Of a stretch of DNA of 64,000 nt, positions 24,231 to 33,462 are shown piece by piece (within the stretch, counting starts at the first letter, position 1; each line of letters starts with the position of its first letter). Under the pieces are notes generated by a model, which saw only the letters and a program-made list of their open reading frames with translations, searched no databases and was not told the origin of the DNA. The DNA lies in assembly GCA_963728875.1 (NCBI GenBank), contig CAVSLJ010000001.1:620001-684000 (forward strand). The letters run 5' to 3'. The translations under genes were made by a program, and so were the position numbers. The DNA comes from DASUPK01 sp963728875 (lineage in GTDB: Bacteria > Actinomycetota > Thermoleophilia > Solirubrobacterales > 70-9).

Positions 24231-26659
24231 CTCTTCGCCCGGGGCTTGGCCTTTGAGCCGTTCCCGGACTTCGCGCCGCTCTTCTTCGCGCCGTTCTTCG
24301 CCTTCGCGCCGTTGCCGCGCGCTCGCTTGACCTTCGTGGCCGAGGCCTGACCGGCGATCTTCTCGGCCTCCTTGACCGCGTCCCCGCCCTTCGCATCGGA
24401 GTCGGCGGCCTTGCCGTCCTTCTCCGCGGCCTCGGCGGCCTCCTTCGCGGCCTTGGCGGCCTCGCGCTCCGCGCGGCGGCGCTTCATCTCGGCCATCGAT
24501 GGGCACTCGTCGTTCAGGCAGAGCTTCCAGGGACGGCCGCGCCAGGGAACCACCTGCAGGCGCGGGGTGCGGCCGCAGACGGAGCAAAGCTCCTCGATCT
24601 TGTAGAGGCCGCGGACACGCTGCGGCAGGGGGAAGGTCGTGTCGCAGGAGTCGGGTGAGTCGGGGTTGTCGGCGTCCCAGCCGGAACAGCCGACGAACCG
24701 CTTGCCCGACTTGCGCGCCTTGATGATCCGCAGCATGTGGGGGGAGCCGTCCTCCTGCTTTCGGCCCGCCTCCTCGCAGACGATGCAGGGGCCGAGGATC
24801 CGGTCCTGGTCCATGCCCGCCCAGACCTCGCGGGCGAACTTGCGCCACTTGGCGTCCTCGTCCTCGGTCTTGACGTCGTCGCCCATCTCGTCGAAGGCCG
24901 AGCGAAGCATGTCGCGGCTGTCCTTGAGGACGTCGTCCTTGGTCATCTCGCCGGCGGCGATCTGGTCCATCTCCGCCTCCATCTCGGCGGTCATGTCCGG
25001 CGTCGCCATGCGCGGCACGTAGTTCTCGAACGCCTTCGACATCGCGATCCCCGTCTCCGAGGGCTCCGGCGGGTTGTTGAAGACGTAGCCCCGGTCGTAG
25101 AGCTTCTGGATGATGTCGGCGCGCGTCGCCTTGGTGCCGAGGCCGGCCTCCTCCATCATCTCGATCAGCTTGCCCTGGCTGATCCGGGGCGGCGGCGGTG
25201 TCTCCTTGCTCTCCAGGTCGACGCTCTCGATGGTGAGCTCCTGCCCCTCCTCGAGCTTCGGGATCTCGGTGTCCGCCGAGCGGGCGTAGGTATAGATGGC
25301 GGCGAAGCCCGGATCCACGACGACCGAGCCGCGAACGAAGAACGTCTCACCTGATTCCGCCGAGTCCGTCCCCTTCGCGGTCTCGATGTTGGCGCGGGTC
25401 CCCTCGCTGATCATCGGCGGCGAGAAGGTGGCGAGGAAGCGGCGGGCGATCAGCTCGTAGACCTTCCGGTGGGCCTCCGAGCGCGCCTCGAGCCGCACCG
25501 GATTGACGGCCTGGGTCGGGTAGATCGGCGGGTGGTCCGTGGTCTCCTTCTTGCCGCGGGTCGCCTCGAGCTCGCGGCCATCGAGCAGGAACTCGGCGGC
25601 CTTGAAGTCGTCTACGGCGACCAGCTGCTTGACGAGCTCCTTCGTGTCGAGGGACTTCGGATAGACGGTGTTGTCCGTCCGCGGGTAGGAGACGTAGCCG
25701 TCCATGTAGAGGTCCTCGGCGATCCGCATCGCGCGAGAGGGCGTGATGCCGAGACGGCTGGAGGCGTCGGTGGTGAAGGCGGTGGTGTTGAGCGGAGTCG
25801 GCGGCTTGCGGGTGTTCTTGCGGGCCGTGATCTCTTTCACCGTGCCGGGGGTCTTGGAGTTGGCGACGGCCTCCTTGGCCTCCTTCTCCTCCCAGAACTT
25901 GTCGGTCGTGTGCTCCGCGACGAAGTTGCCGTCGGCGTGCGCGAAGGTCGCCGTGACCTCCCAGAAGGGGACGGGCTCGTGGGCGCGGCGCTCGAGCTCC
26001 CGCTGCACGATCAGGCCGAGGGTGGGGCTCTGCACCCGGCCGACGGAGAGGAAGTTGGAGCCGAAGCGCCGGGTGGCCATCGAGACCGAGCGCGTCAGGG
26101 TCGCGCCCCAGATCAGGTCCATGTCCTGGCGAGCGGCGCCGGCGTTGGCCAGCGGCATCGAGAGCTCGTCGAGGTCGCCGAAGGCGCGCTCGATCTCGTC
26201 CTTGGTGAGGGCGGAGTAGCGGGCGCGCTTCACGGGCGTGCCGTCCTCGTGCACACCCTCGGCGGTGGCGAGCTCGGGGTTGGCGGCGACCACCTCCTGC
26301 AACGCCTCCAGGCCGATCAGCTCGCCCTCGCGGTCGTAGTCGGTCGCGATCACGAGGTCGTCGGCGTCGGCGGCCACCTTCTTCAGGGCCCGGACCACGT
26401 TCTTGTCCGTGGGCTCCTTGATCAGATCGGCGTCGATCAGGTCGCGTGGATTGGTCTCCTGCCAGTTGTTGTAAGACTCGGGGAACGCGGGCTTGAGGAC
26501 GTGACCCTTGAGGCCGATCGTCATCTGGTCGACGCCGTTCTCGTCGGTCCACTCGTAGTAGGGCGTCTTGTAGGAGGCGCCCTCCTTGGCGGATCCGCCG
26601 CTCAGGATCTCGGCGATCTTCTTCGCGCTGTTGTTCTTCTCGGTGACTATCAGTCGCAT
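24227..26659 (-). CDS. topA: DNA topoisomerase I, type IA, archaeal-like sequence signature
   Basis: An 810-residue type IA topoisomerase that relaxes negative supercoils. The N-terminal TOPRIM domain has ATDYDREGE (D107, D109, E111). The catalytic tyrosine is Y325 in YVSYPRTDNTVYP; most bacterial enzymes read Y-M-R-T-D-S here, whereas P-R-T-D-N-T-V-Y-P is the archaeal-type pattern. GRVQSPTLG is the central domain motif. The C-terminus carries Cys pairs (PCIVCEEAG, ELCSVCGRTP, CLNDECP) forming zinc ribbons, then a Lys/Ala/Gly tail. It converges on the preceding gene with CTAG overlap. Confidence 0.93.
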   Translation of the reverse strand: MRLIVTEKNNSAKKIAEILSGGSAKEGASYKTPYYEWTDENGVDQMTIGLKGHVLKPAFPESYNNWQETNPRDLIDADLIKEPTDKNVVRALKKVAADADDLVIATDYDREGELIGLEALQEVVAANPELATAEGVHEDGTPVKRARYSALTKDEIERAFGDLDELSMPLANAGAARQDMDLIWGATLTRSVSMATRRFGSNFLSVGRVQSPTLGLIVQRELERRAHEPVPFWEVTATFAHADGNFVAEHTTDKFWEEKEAKEAVANSKTPGTVKEITARKNTRKPPTPLNTTAFTTDASSRLGITPSRAMRIAEDLYMDGYVSYPRTDNTVYPKSLDTKELVKQLVAVDDFKAAEFLLDGRELEATRGKKETTDHPPIYPTQAVNPVRLEARSEAHRKVYELIARRFLATFSPPMISEGTRANIETAKGTDSAESGETFFVRGSVVVDPGFAAIYTYARSADTEIPKLEEGQELTIESVDLESKETPPPPRISQGKLIEMMEEAGLGTKATRADIIQKLYDRGYVFNNPPEPSETGIAMSKAFENYVPRMATPDMTAEMEAEMDQIAAGEMTKDDVLKDSRDMLRSAFDEMGDDVKTEDEDAKWRKFAREVWAGMDQDRILGPCIVCEEAGRKQEDGSPHMLRIIKARKSGKRFVGCSGWDADNPDSPDSCDTTFPLPQRVRGLYKIEELCSVCGRTPRLQVVPWRGRPWKLCLNDECPSMAEMKRRRAEREAAKAAKEAAEAAEKDGKAADSDAKGGDAVKEAEKIAGQASATKVKRARGNGAKAKNGAKKSGAKSGNGSKAKPRAKS

Positions 26660-26784
26660 ATGTGGCCCCTCACGGTAGCCGCGACGCTAGACGCCCCCTA
26701 CATACATATAGGCCGAATGAGGTCGGCGAGAGTAGCAGGGGGCCTCGGGCCGCTCCAAGCGCTGAGGGGGCTTGACCTGTTCAA

Positions 26785-27564
26785 ATGACAGGCCAGGCGA
26801 TGTCACGAGAATTCATGATTCCTGCCGCAGACACTCGGCTCTACGCCGTCGACGACCCGGGCGGCGCGCCTGCCCTGCTCTTCCTCAGCGGCGGCTTCGG
26901 CACCGTGCAGAACTGGAGCCGCGTCATCCGCCGTCTCGACGGGAGATACCGCGCGGTGCGGTTCGACGCGCGGGCGCGCGGGAAGTCGGGCAGATCGGCC
27001 GACTACTCCGTGGAGGCGGCCGTCGACGACATCGGGCGGGTCATCGACGCGACCGGCATCGAACGCCCGATCCTCGTCGGGTGGTCCTACGGCGCCACGA
27101 TCGCGGTGCGATACGCGGCTCAGCACCCCGCGGGGGTCGGCGGACTGGTGCTCATAGACGGCGCGTACCCGATCGCCATGCTGGACGAGGCCGGAAAGGA
27201 GAAGGTCCGCAGCCAGTTCCGCCGGCTGGGATGGATCATGCGCATCCTGGCAGCGCTCGGCCGCTCGGCCCGGATGTCTCCCGCCGAGTCCGCAAACGTC
27301 GTGATCGAGATGGACGCGGTCAACGGCGAACTCGGACCCGACTTCGCGGCGCTGGAATGCCCGACCGTGTTCGTGGTGGGCACCGGAGGCCACTCGGGCG
27401 CCACCGAGGACGAGATGCGCACGGTGCGCGCTGCTGTCGCCGACGCCGAGGAGATCAGCAAGCGCGTGTCCGTATTCGCGACGACACCGCACAAGCACAC
27501 GCAGATCCTCAGCAAGGCCCCCGACACCGTGGTCGCCGCAATCGAGGACGTCGCGGGCCCATAG
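26785..27564 (+). CDS. Alpha/beta hydrolase
   Basis: A 259-residue cytoplasmic alpha/beta-hydrolase. The nucleophile elbow is GWSYG with S101, the oxyanion region FLSGGFGTVQNW, and the likely catalytic His lies in the C-terminal TTPHKHTQ segment. The substrate cannot be deduced. The ATG at 26785 and one at 26800 (MSREF) are both plausible starts. It is divergent from topA and ends 10 bases before the epimerase gene, so the two may be co-transcribed. Confidence 0.85.
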   Translation: MTGQAMSREFMIPAADTRLYAVDDPGGAPALLFLSGGFGTVQNWSRVIRRLDGRYRAVRFDARARGKSGRSADYSVEAAVDDIGRVIDATGIERPILVGWSYGATIAVRYAAQHPAGVGGLVLIDGAYPIAMLDEAGKEKVRSQFRRLGWIMRILAALGRSARMSPAESANVVIEMDAVNGELGPDFAALECPTVFVVGTGGHSGATEDEMRTVRAAVADAEEISKRVSVFATTPHKHTQILSKAPDTVVAAIEDVAGP

Positions 27565-27574
27565 GCTCTCTCCC

Positions 27575-28516
27575 GTGAAATCCGTGGTGACAGGCGGCGC
27601 GGGGTTCATCGGCTCGCATCTGGTCGATGCTCTGGCCGCGCGTGGAGACGAGGTCCTCGTGCTCGACGACTTCTCCAGCGGCAAGCGCGAGAACCTGGCG
27701 GGCGCGCTGGAGGCGGGTGTGCGCGTCACCGAGCTCGACGTCGCAGACGCTCAGGCGGTGCTCGAGGCGATCGATGGATTCAAGCCGGAGAGCGCCTTTC
27801 ACCTGTCCGCCCAGATCGACGTCCGGCGCTCGATGGCCGACCCGGGCTTCGACGCACGCCTCAATGTGGTGGGCACGGTGAACGTGCTGGAGGCGGCCGC
27901 CCGCGCCGGCGCCTCGAGGCTGGTCTTCACCTCCACCGGGGGCGCCATCTATGGAGAGGGAGAGGAACGGCCGGACGAGCTTCCCTTCGCCGAGACCGCC
28001 CGCTGCGAGCCCTTCTCCGTCTACGGGCAGAGCAAGCTGGCGGCCGAGGGATACGTGGGCCTCTACTCGCGCACGCGGGACCTCTCGGGCGGGACCGTGC
28101 GCCTCGGAAACGTGTACGGACCGAGGCAGGATCCGGCCACGGAGGCCGGCGTGGTCGCGATCTTCTGCGACCTGGCGCAGGACGGCGGCCGGCCCACCGT
28201 GTTCGGCACCGGCGAGCAGACGCGCGACTACATCCATGTCGCAGACGTCATCGAGGCGCTCCTGGCGATGGAGGAAAGCGAGGAGGGAGGCCCGCTCAAT
28301 GTCGGCACGGGCATCGAGACGACCGTGCTCGAGTTGGTCGAGCAGGTCGGAGACCTCTCCGGCCGCGACGACTTCGAGCCCGAGTTGGCCCCGGCACGCA
28401 CGGGGGAGGTCGAGCGCACCGTGCTCGACACGAGGCTCGCCACCGAGCGGCTCGGCTGGAGCGCCCAGCGCACGATCGCTTCCGGCCTGGAGGAGACGCT
28501 CGCGGCCGATGCCTGA
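27575..28516 (+). CDS. NAD-dependent sugar-nucleotide epimerase (GalE-like extended SDR)
   Basis: A 313-residue extended short-chain dehydrogenase. TGGAGFIGSH at the N-terminus binds NAD. The catalytic pair is Y150 and K154 (YGQSK), with the Ser/Thr position in FTSTGG. The C-terminal DYIHVADV and GPLNVGTG motifs are typical of UDP-glucose/UDP-GlcNAc 4-epimerases. It probably interconverts UDP-hexoses for surface glycans. It starts with GTG. Confidence 0.88.
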   Translation: MKSVVTGGAGFIGSHLVDALAARGDEVLVLDDFSSGKRENLAGALEAGVRVTELDVADAQAVLEAIDGFKPESAFHLSAQIDVRRSMADPGFDARLNVVGTVNVLEAAARAGASRLVFTSTGGAIYGEGEERPDELPFAETARCEPFSVYGQSKLAAEGYVGLYSRTRDLSGGTVRLGNVYGPRQDPATEAGVVAIFCDLAQDGGRPTVFGTGEQTRDYIHVADVIEALLAMEESEEGGPLNVGTGIETTVLELVEQVGDLSGRDDFEPELAPARTGEVERTVLDTRLATERLGWSAQRTIASGLEETLAADA

Positions 28517-28536
28517 TCACCTCTAACCTCTCGGCT

Positions 28537-29340
28537 ATGCCGGCTGCGGCCTTCGAGGGCAAGGAGTGCGTCTGCCAGTTCAAGCGCGGGATCTGCGACC
28601 AGACCTGCGTGCGGGACATGCTGGAGACGCCCTTCTACATGGCGTGCCTGAAGCTCAAGGGCCGCCGCTGCCTGGTGGTCGGCGGAGGCGACGTCGCGCT
28701 CGAAAAGGTGGATGGGCTGCTGCTCTGCGGGGGCGACGTCCACGTCGTCGCGCCCGAGGTCATCCCGGAGCTCGCCGAGTACGCCGCGGAGGGCTCGATC
28801 ACCTGGGACGAGCGCACCTTCGTGGACGGCGACCTCGAGGGCGCCTTCCTCGCAATCGCGGCGACCAACGACACGGACGTCAACATCTCGGTCTCGGAGG
28901 GCGCCGAGCGCCGGGCGATGCTGGTCAACGTCGTCGACGTGCCGCCGCTCTGCAACTTCATCCTGCCGGCGATCGTGCGCAGCGGGCCGCTGGCGATCGC
29001 CATCTCGACCGCCGGCGCGTCGCCCGCGCTCGCCAAGCGCATGAAGCGGGAGATCGCCGACTCCTTCGGCGAGGCCTACGCCCGCCTGGCGGTGATCCTC
29101 AACGACCACCGCGGCTGGGCGAAGGGCACGCTCCCCACCTATCAGGACCGCAAGGAGTTCTTCGAGGGCATCGTCAACGGCGAACCCGACCCGATCGAGC
29201 TGATCAAGCAGGGCCGCGAGGACGAGGTCCAGCGGCTGATCGAGGCGGCGAAGGACGAATTCGCGGGACGGCTTCAAGAATCAACGGCGGCCACAAACAC
29301 CGCCGCCGGATATACGGCCACAAGCGGCCGCCCCACCTAA
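28537..29340 (+). CDS. Precorrin-2 dehydrogenase/sirohydrochlorin ferrochelatase-like protein with Cys-rich N-terminus
   Basis: A 267-residue protein. Its core (from about residue 30, KLKGRRCLVVGGGDVALEKV) is the NAD-binding domain of Met8/CysG-N enzymes, which oxidise precorrin-2 to sirohydrochlorin and may insert iron. NVVDVPPLCNFILPAIVRSGPLAIAISTAG is the dimerisation/active-site stretch (read as NVVDVPPLCNF and IAISTAG). Before the core is a 27-residue extension with four cysteines (CVCQFKRGICDQTC). Its high third-position GC shows it is coding. The last residues come from repeat copy B. No sirohydrochlorin methyltransferase is nearby. Confidence 0.83.
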   Translation: MPAAAFEGKECVCQFKRGICDQTCVRDMLETPFYMACLKLKGRRCLVVGGGDVALEKVDGLLLCGGDVHVVAPEVIPELAEYAAEGSITWDERTFVDGDLEGAFLAIAATNDTDVNISVSEGAERRAMLVNVVDVPPLCNFILPAIVRSGPLAIAISTAGASPALAKRMKREIADSFGEAYARLAVILNDHRGWAKGTLPTYQDRKEFFEGIVNGEPDPIELIKQGREDEVQRLIEAAKDEFAGRLQESTAATNTAAGYTATSGRPT

Positions 29341-29394
29341 GTCGCTCCGGGCTTCGCCCTCCGCTCCAAAGTGGAGCGGCCTGGTGGCCGCTAG
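29315..29394 (+). repeat. Copy B of the ~80-bp dispersed structured repeat
   Basis: Aligns end to end with the minus strand of 6457-6535 at roughly 80-85 percent identity by eye. It spans the 3' end of the Met8-like gene, the intergenic gap and the stop codon of the convergent methyltransferase gene. It carries an internal CCGCTCC/GGAGCGG hairpin in place of the divergent middle of copy A. Confidence 0.7.
29361..29379. terminator. Hairpin between convergent genes
   Basis: CCGCTCC-AAAGT-GGAGCGG is a perfect seven-pair stem in the 50-base gap between two converging genes. It could act in both directions. It is embedded in repeat copy B. Confidence 0.5.
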
Positions 29395-30197
29395 CTTTTC
29401 GTCCCCTTGATCAGCAGGTACTCGTTCGAGGAGCTCCAGCCCTCTTCGGCCTCGTTGCTGTCCCTGAACTGGTTCAGCAGCTCGTCGCGCAGGGCCTCGT
29501 ACTTGCCCTCCGGTTCGAGCAGCTCCCTCGAGGCCACGATCGGCGGAAGATCACGCTCCATCTCCTCGAAGTAGTCATCCGCTGAGTTGCCCTTGAACTC
29601 GACGGTCGTGCGCTCGATGTCGAGGTCCACTCCCGTGCCCTCGAAGAGCTGGCCCACGTGATCCTCGTCGCCCCAGAGGATCGGCGGCTGGAAGCCCTCG
29701 GGGGGCGGTGGCCGGTGCTTGGCGGTGGTGATGAACATCTGCCCGATGTTCCCCGCGGGGGTCCAGGCGCAGACGGCCATGCGCCCGCCCGGCTTCAGCA
29801 CCCGGGCGATCTCCTGGGCCTCGGTGCGCTGGTCCGGAACGAACATGCAACCGAAGACCGACGTGACGACGTCGAAGCTCGCGTCGTCGAAGGGCAGCTT
29901 CTGGGCATCGCCCTCGATCCACTCGATCTCGACGCCGGCCTCCTTGGCGGCGGCCTTGCCCGCTTCGAGCAGCGACGGGGTCAGGTCGATGCCCGTCACG
30001 CTCGCGCCGGTCTTCGCGGCCGGAATGGTCGCGTTGCCGCTGCCGCAGGCGACGTCCAAAACCACATCGTCGCCGGTCACGCCGGCGGCCTCGACCGCCC
30101 GCGGCCCCACGCCCGCGATGTGGAACATCGCCGACGCGTAGTCGCCCGAGGACCAGAGCTTCCGCGCCTGCTCCTGTTGCTCAGTCAGCTCAGCCAT
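29391..30197 (-). CDS. Class I SAM-dependent methyltransferase (UbiE-like)
   Basis: A 268-residue soluble methyltransferase. Motif I is LDVACGSGNAT, motif II IEWIEGDAQKLPF, and post-motif VLKPGGRMAVCAW. The substrate is unknown; the family includes quinone and small-molecule methyltransferases. The start at 30197 has a strong GAGGAGGGG ribosome site five bases upstream. It ends within repeat copy B. Confidence 0.88.
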   Translation of the reverse strand: MAELTEQQEQARKLWSSGDYASAMFHIAGVGPRAVEAAGVTGDDVVLDVACGSGNATIPAAKTGASVTGIDLTPSLLEAGKAAAKEAGVEIEWIEGDAQKLPFDDASFDVVTSVFGCMFVPDQRTEAQEIARVLKPGGRMAVCAWTPAGNIGQMFITTAKHRPPPPEGFQPPILWGDEDHVGQLFEGTGVDLDIERTTVEFKGNSADDYFEEMERDLPPIVASRELLEPEGKYEALRDELLNQFRDSNEAEEGWSSSNEYLLIKGTKS

Positions 30198-30234
30198 TTT
30201 TCCCCTCCTCGGTTTGGGTTCGGCTAGGCCGACA

Positions 30235-30978
30235 CTATTCGACGTCCCGCGAGACCAGCAGCGCGGCCCCCGACCCGAAGAGCGCGCCGATCCAGACGAG
30301 CATCACGCCCAGAGCGGGGACGGCGGCGAGGAAGTCGACCTTCTCCATGCCGACGTCGTCCGGGCTGATCCCCTGGATCGCGCTCGGCAGGGCGCCGGTC
30401 GGGCTGAACACCTCGGCCTTGGGTGCAAACTGGCCGAGGAGCGGATCGACGACGAACGCAGCGATCAGGATCCCGACGATCGCAACCGGCTGGTTGCGCA
30501 CCAGCGAGCCGACTCCCACCCCGAAGGCGCCGAGCAGCGCCGCCACCCCGGCGTTGCGGGCGATCAACTCGAGCAGGTCATCCAGGTGCGGAGTGGGCAG
30601 ATCCCGCGCGCCGAGGATCGCGAAGCCGGCGATCGAGACCGAGATCGAGATGGCCAGCGAGAGCAGGGTCCCGGCGGCGGCGAACGCAAGCGTCTTGGCG
30701 GCGAGAAAGCGGATGCGGTTGGGCGCGGCCAGCAGAGAGCTGGTGATCGTGCGGTGGCGCCACTCGCCGGTGATGCCCACGATCGCGAGGATCATGATGA
30801 AGAGGGTGCTGGCGTCGTTCTGGAAGACGTCGGTGAGGACGCTGTCCTGCGTCGGCTCCTCGGTTGAGGCGATGAGGATCGTGATCAGCAGCGAGATCCC
30901 GATCGCGACGCCCGCCAGGGCGTAGAACGTGCGCGTGGTCCGCAGCTTGATCAGCTCCGCGCGGAGCAGCCGCTTCAC
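30235..30978 (-). CDS. ABC-2 type transporter permease
   Basis: A 247-residue integral membrane protein with about six hydrophobic helices. It begins with GTG (VKRLLRAELIKLRTTRTF, the usual basic ABC-2 start). That GTG overlaps the frame-corrected stop of the ATPase gene as GTGA, which supports both the start and the frame correction upstream. With the ATPase it forms an exporter; the cargo (drug, lipid or ion) is unknown. Confidence 0.88.
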   Translation of the reverse strand: MKRLLRAELIKLRTTRTFYALAGVAIGISLLITILIASTEEPTQDSVLTDVFQNDASTLFIMILAIVGITGEWRHRTITSSLLAAPNRIRFLAAKTLAFAAAGTLLSLAISISVSIAGFAILGARDLPTPHLDDLLELIARNAGVAALLGAFGVGVGSLVRNQPVAIVGILIAAFVVDPLLGQFAPKAEVFSPTGALPSAIQGISPDDVGMEKVDFLAAVPALGVMLVWIGALFGSGAALLVSRDVE

Positions 30979-31872
30979 TCCGTCTCTCCCTCGGTCAGAT
31001 CGAAGAACGCCTCCTCCAGGGACCTCGAGACCGGCACCAGCTCGATCAGGGCGATTCGCTCCTCGTTCGCGACCCGGCCGACGGCCTCGGTTGCGACGCC
31101 GGTGACGGTGAGCTCCCCGGACGCTCCGCGGGCGACCGACATCCCCTGCCGCTCGAGGGCGGCGGCGAGCGCAGGCGTCGTCCGCCGAGCGGACTCGCGT
31201 CACCGGCCCCTCGGAGGACCCGAGGACGCTCTCGAGGGTGCCGCTCGCCCGGAGAGTTCCGTGCGAGATCACGACGACGTCGTCGACGCTCTGGGCCACC
31301 TCGGAGAGGAGGTGGCTCGAGACCAGGACGGCGCGTCCGCGCTCAGCCTGCTCGCGCAACAGGCCGCGGATCCAGCGGATGCCGGGCGGGTCGAGTCCGT
31401 TCGCCGGCTCGTCGAGGATCAGGACGTCCGGGTCGCCGAGCAGGGCCGCGGCGATGGCGAGCCGCTGGCGCATCCCCATCGAGTAGCCGCGGACGCGGCG
31501 ATTGGCCGCATCGCGGAGCCCGACCTCCTCCAGGACCCGATCGACCCGCGGCGCCGGATGGCCACCGGCCGCGGCGAGAATGCGCAGGTGGTTGCGCCCG
31601 CTGCGCCCTGGGTGAAAGCTCGCGTCCTCGAGCACGGCACCCACCTCGGCGCTCGGGTCCTCGAGCTCGCCGTAGCGGCGGCCGCCGAAGGTGGCCGTCC
31701 CGCCGTCCGCGTGCACCAGGCCGAGGAGCATCCGGAGCGTCGTGCTCTTGCCCGCGCCGTTGGGGCCGAGAAATCCGGTGACCCTCCCGGCGGAGACCTC
31801 GAAGGAGAGTCCGGAGACGGCCTGGACGGAGCCGAAGCGCTTGCTGATCTCGCTGATCTCGACGGCGGCCAA
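30975..31872 (-). CDS. ABC transporter ATP-binding protein, frame-interrupted near 31183-31195
   Basis: An ABC ATPase of about 298 residues after correction. Walker A is GPNGAGKST, the signature YSMGMRQRLAIA, Walker B LILDEPANGLD, and the H-loop SSH. After about residue 225 the frame breaks at CTCGGCGGAC. The conserved C-terminus (PALAAALERQG ... SLEEAFFDLTEGE) lies in the next frame and ends in a stop overlapping the permease GTG. The uncorrected frame fuses ATPase and permease through a basic nonsense stretch, an artefact. Confidence 0.87.
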
Positions 31873-31936
31873 AACGAGCCGCGCACTCTAACCACAGTCC
31901 TACGGCACGACGGCCGAGTCGCTTAGAGTTCGAACC

Positions 31937-32313
31937 GTGCGGCTGATCCACACCTGTTACCGCATCACCGACCCGATCGATCGGTCGCCTTCTACGAGGC
32001 TCTGGGGCTCGAAAAGCGCCGCGAGATGCCGATCCGCGAAGAGGCGATCAACATCTTCATGGGCGTGCCGGGTGAGGAGCTGCCCGAGCTCGAGCTGACC
32101 CACAACTTCGGCGTCGAGAGCTACGAGCTGGGCACCGCCTATGGTCATGTCGCTCTCACGGTCGACGACATGGACGTCACGCTCGAGCACCTCAGGGAGA
32201 TGGGGATCGAGCCGGAGAAGCCCCCCTACCGGATCCACGAGGAAGGCTCGCGTCTCTGCTTCGTCCGGGACCCCGACGGGTACAGGGTCGAGCTGCTCGA
32301 AACCGGGGGCTAG
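31937..32313 (+). CDS. Glyoxalase/VOC family protein (lactoylglutathione lyase-like), frame-interrupted near 31974
   Basis: Begins at GTG (VRLIHTCYRITDP); the frame then shifts, and the continuation SVAFYEALGLEKRREMP is in the neighbouring frame. Adding one base at about 31974 gives a 125-residue glyoxalase I-type protein. Metal ligands are expected at the N-terminal His, in LELTHNFG (Glu/His), YGHVALTV (His) and YRVELLE (Glu). It would isomerise methylglyoxal-thiol adducts. The stop shares CTAG with the convergent hemolysin III-like gene. Confidence 0.8.
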
Positions 32314-33114
32314 CCGGAGGGCAGCGCGTAGACCGCCACGGCGACGTACTGAACGGCGGCGGCGGCGATCACGAGCACGTGGAAGATCTCGTGGTAGCCG
32401 AAGACCTGCGGCCGCGGGTCCGGCTTGCGCTTCGCGTAGACCACGGCGCCGGCCGAGTAGAGGACGCCACCGAGCGCGATCAGACCCGACCCCGAACGGC
32501 CCGATCTCGTTCCAGAGCTGCGGCAGGCTGACGATCGCGACCCAGCCGGTGCTCAGGTAGATCACCGTGGTGACCCAGTAGGGGGCGGTGATCCAGACGA
32601 GGTTGAGGACGAGGCCACCGGCGGCCGTGGCCCAGACGACGATCAGGACGACGTTCGCCAGCGTCCCGTGCATGACGAGCAGAGCGAACGGCGTGTAGGT
32701 GCCGGCGATGAAGACGAAGATCATGGTGTGGTCGAGACGGCGCATCCACTGCCTCACCTCCGGCGTCCAGGTGACCCGGTGATAGAGCGCGCTGGTGCCG
32801 AGCATCGCCGACAGCGAGAAGGCGTAGACGGACATCGCGATCACGGCGGTGGTGCCGCTGGCGGCGAGGATCAGTGCGGCGCCGGCGCCGAGCGAGACGA
32901 AGAACGCCCACTGGTGGGAGACGCCGCGCAGTCGTGGCTTCTGCGAGAGCTTGTGGGCCGCCGCGTGCGCAGCCAGGGCGGCGGTCTCGCGCGCGGCCGC
33001 TACCTGCTTGCCCGCGGCGTCGCGAGCCGCGCCGAGCCGTTCGCCGGCAGCACCGGCTGCATCGCGAGCGGCCCCAAGCGGATCGGGGCCGGACTGCGTT
33101 TCATCGGACGCCAT
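32310..33114 (-). CDS. Hemolysin III/PAQR-family membrane protein, frame-interrupted near 32482-32487
   Basis: A seven-helix PAQR-type integral membrane protein. Conserved metal-site motifs are visible: SALYHRVTW after helix 2, LDHTMIFVFIAGTYTPF in the middle, and (in the corrected frame) FGYHEIFHVLV near the end. An Ala-rich amphipathic N-terminal extension of about 65 residues precedes the core. Removing one base at GGGTCTG restores GLIALGGVLY and about 267 residues. Starts at 33129 or 33135 are alternatives. Function in bacteria is not settled; membrane stress roles are discussed. Confidence 0.85.
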
Positions 33115-33169
33115 TCTCGGTCCAACCATAGCCACGTGGAGCTCCCGCTGGCGCTAGTCTCGCCGACGC

Positions 33170-33462
33170 GTGGCGCTCTTTGGGAACAAGGAGGAGAAGG
33201 CCGCTCGGCAACAGGCGGCGGAGGCCGAGGCTGAGCGGTTGCAGTCGCTGCCCGTCGCGGAGCTGGCGGAGGCCGTCATGCCCGCGTTCGGCCCCGAGGG
33301 TGCCCGTCCGGGCAACCAACACGGGAGGCCATCCAGGCGCTCGAAAACGCCGGCCTCGTCATTCAGATGGGTCCGGGGGGACCGGGTGCTCGCCTGAAGG
33401 CCACCAGCCTGGGTGAAACCGCCCTCGCCGAGGGGACCGTGGCGAAGTACCTGAAGGGCTAG
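33170..33462 (+). CDS. Small conserved protein, frame-interrupted near 33311
   Basis: Starts with GTG (VALFGNKEEKAARQQA). The first 45 residues form a charged helix followed by LPVAELAEAVMPAFG. The frame shifts at GGGCAACC, where adding one C gives GQPTREAIQALENAGLVIQM and an end at TSLGETALAEGTVAKYLKG. The corrected length is about 97 residues. It looks like a small winged-helix-like or adaptor protein. No known function. It shares CTAG with the convergent MFS gene, which independently supports the corrected frame. Confidence 0.65.

Noticed and set aside
30235..31872. ABC ATPase-permease fusion protein of 545 residues
   Set aside because: The linker is Arg-rich nonsense. The true ATPase C-terminus lies in the adjacent frame and ends in a GTGA overlap with the permease start.
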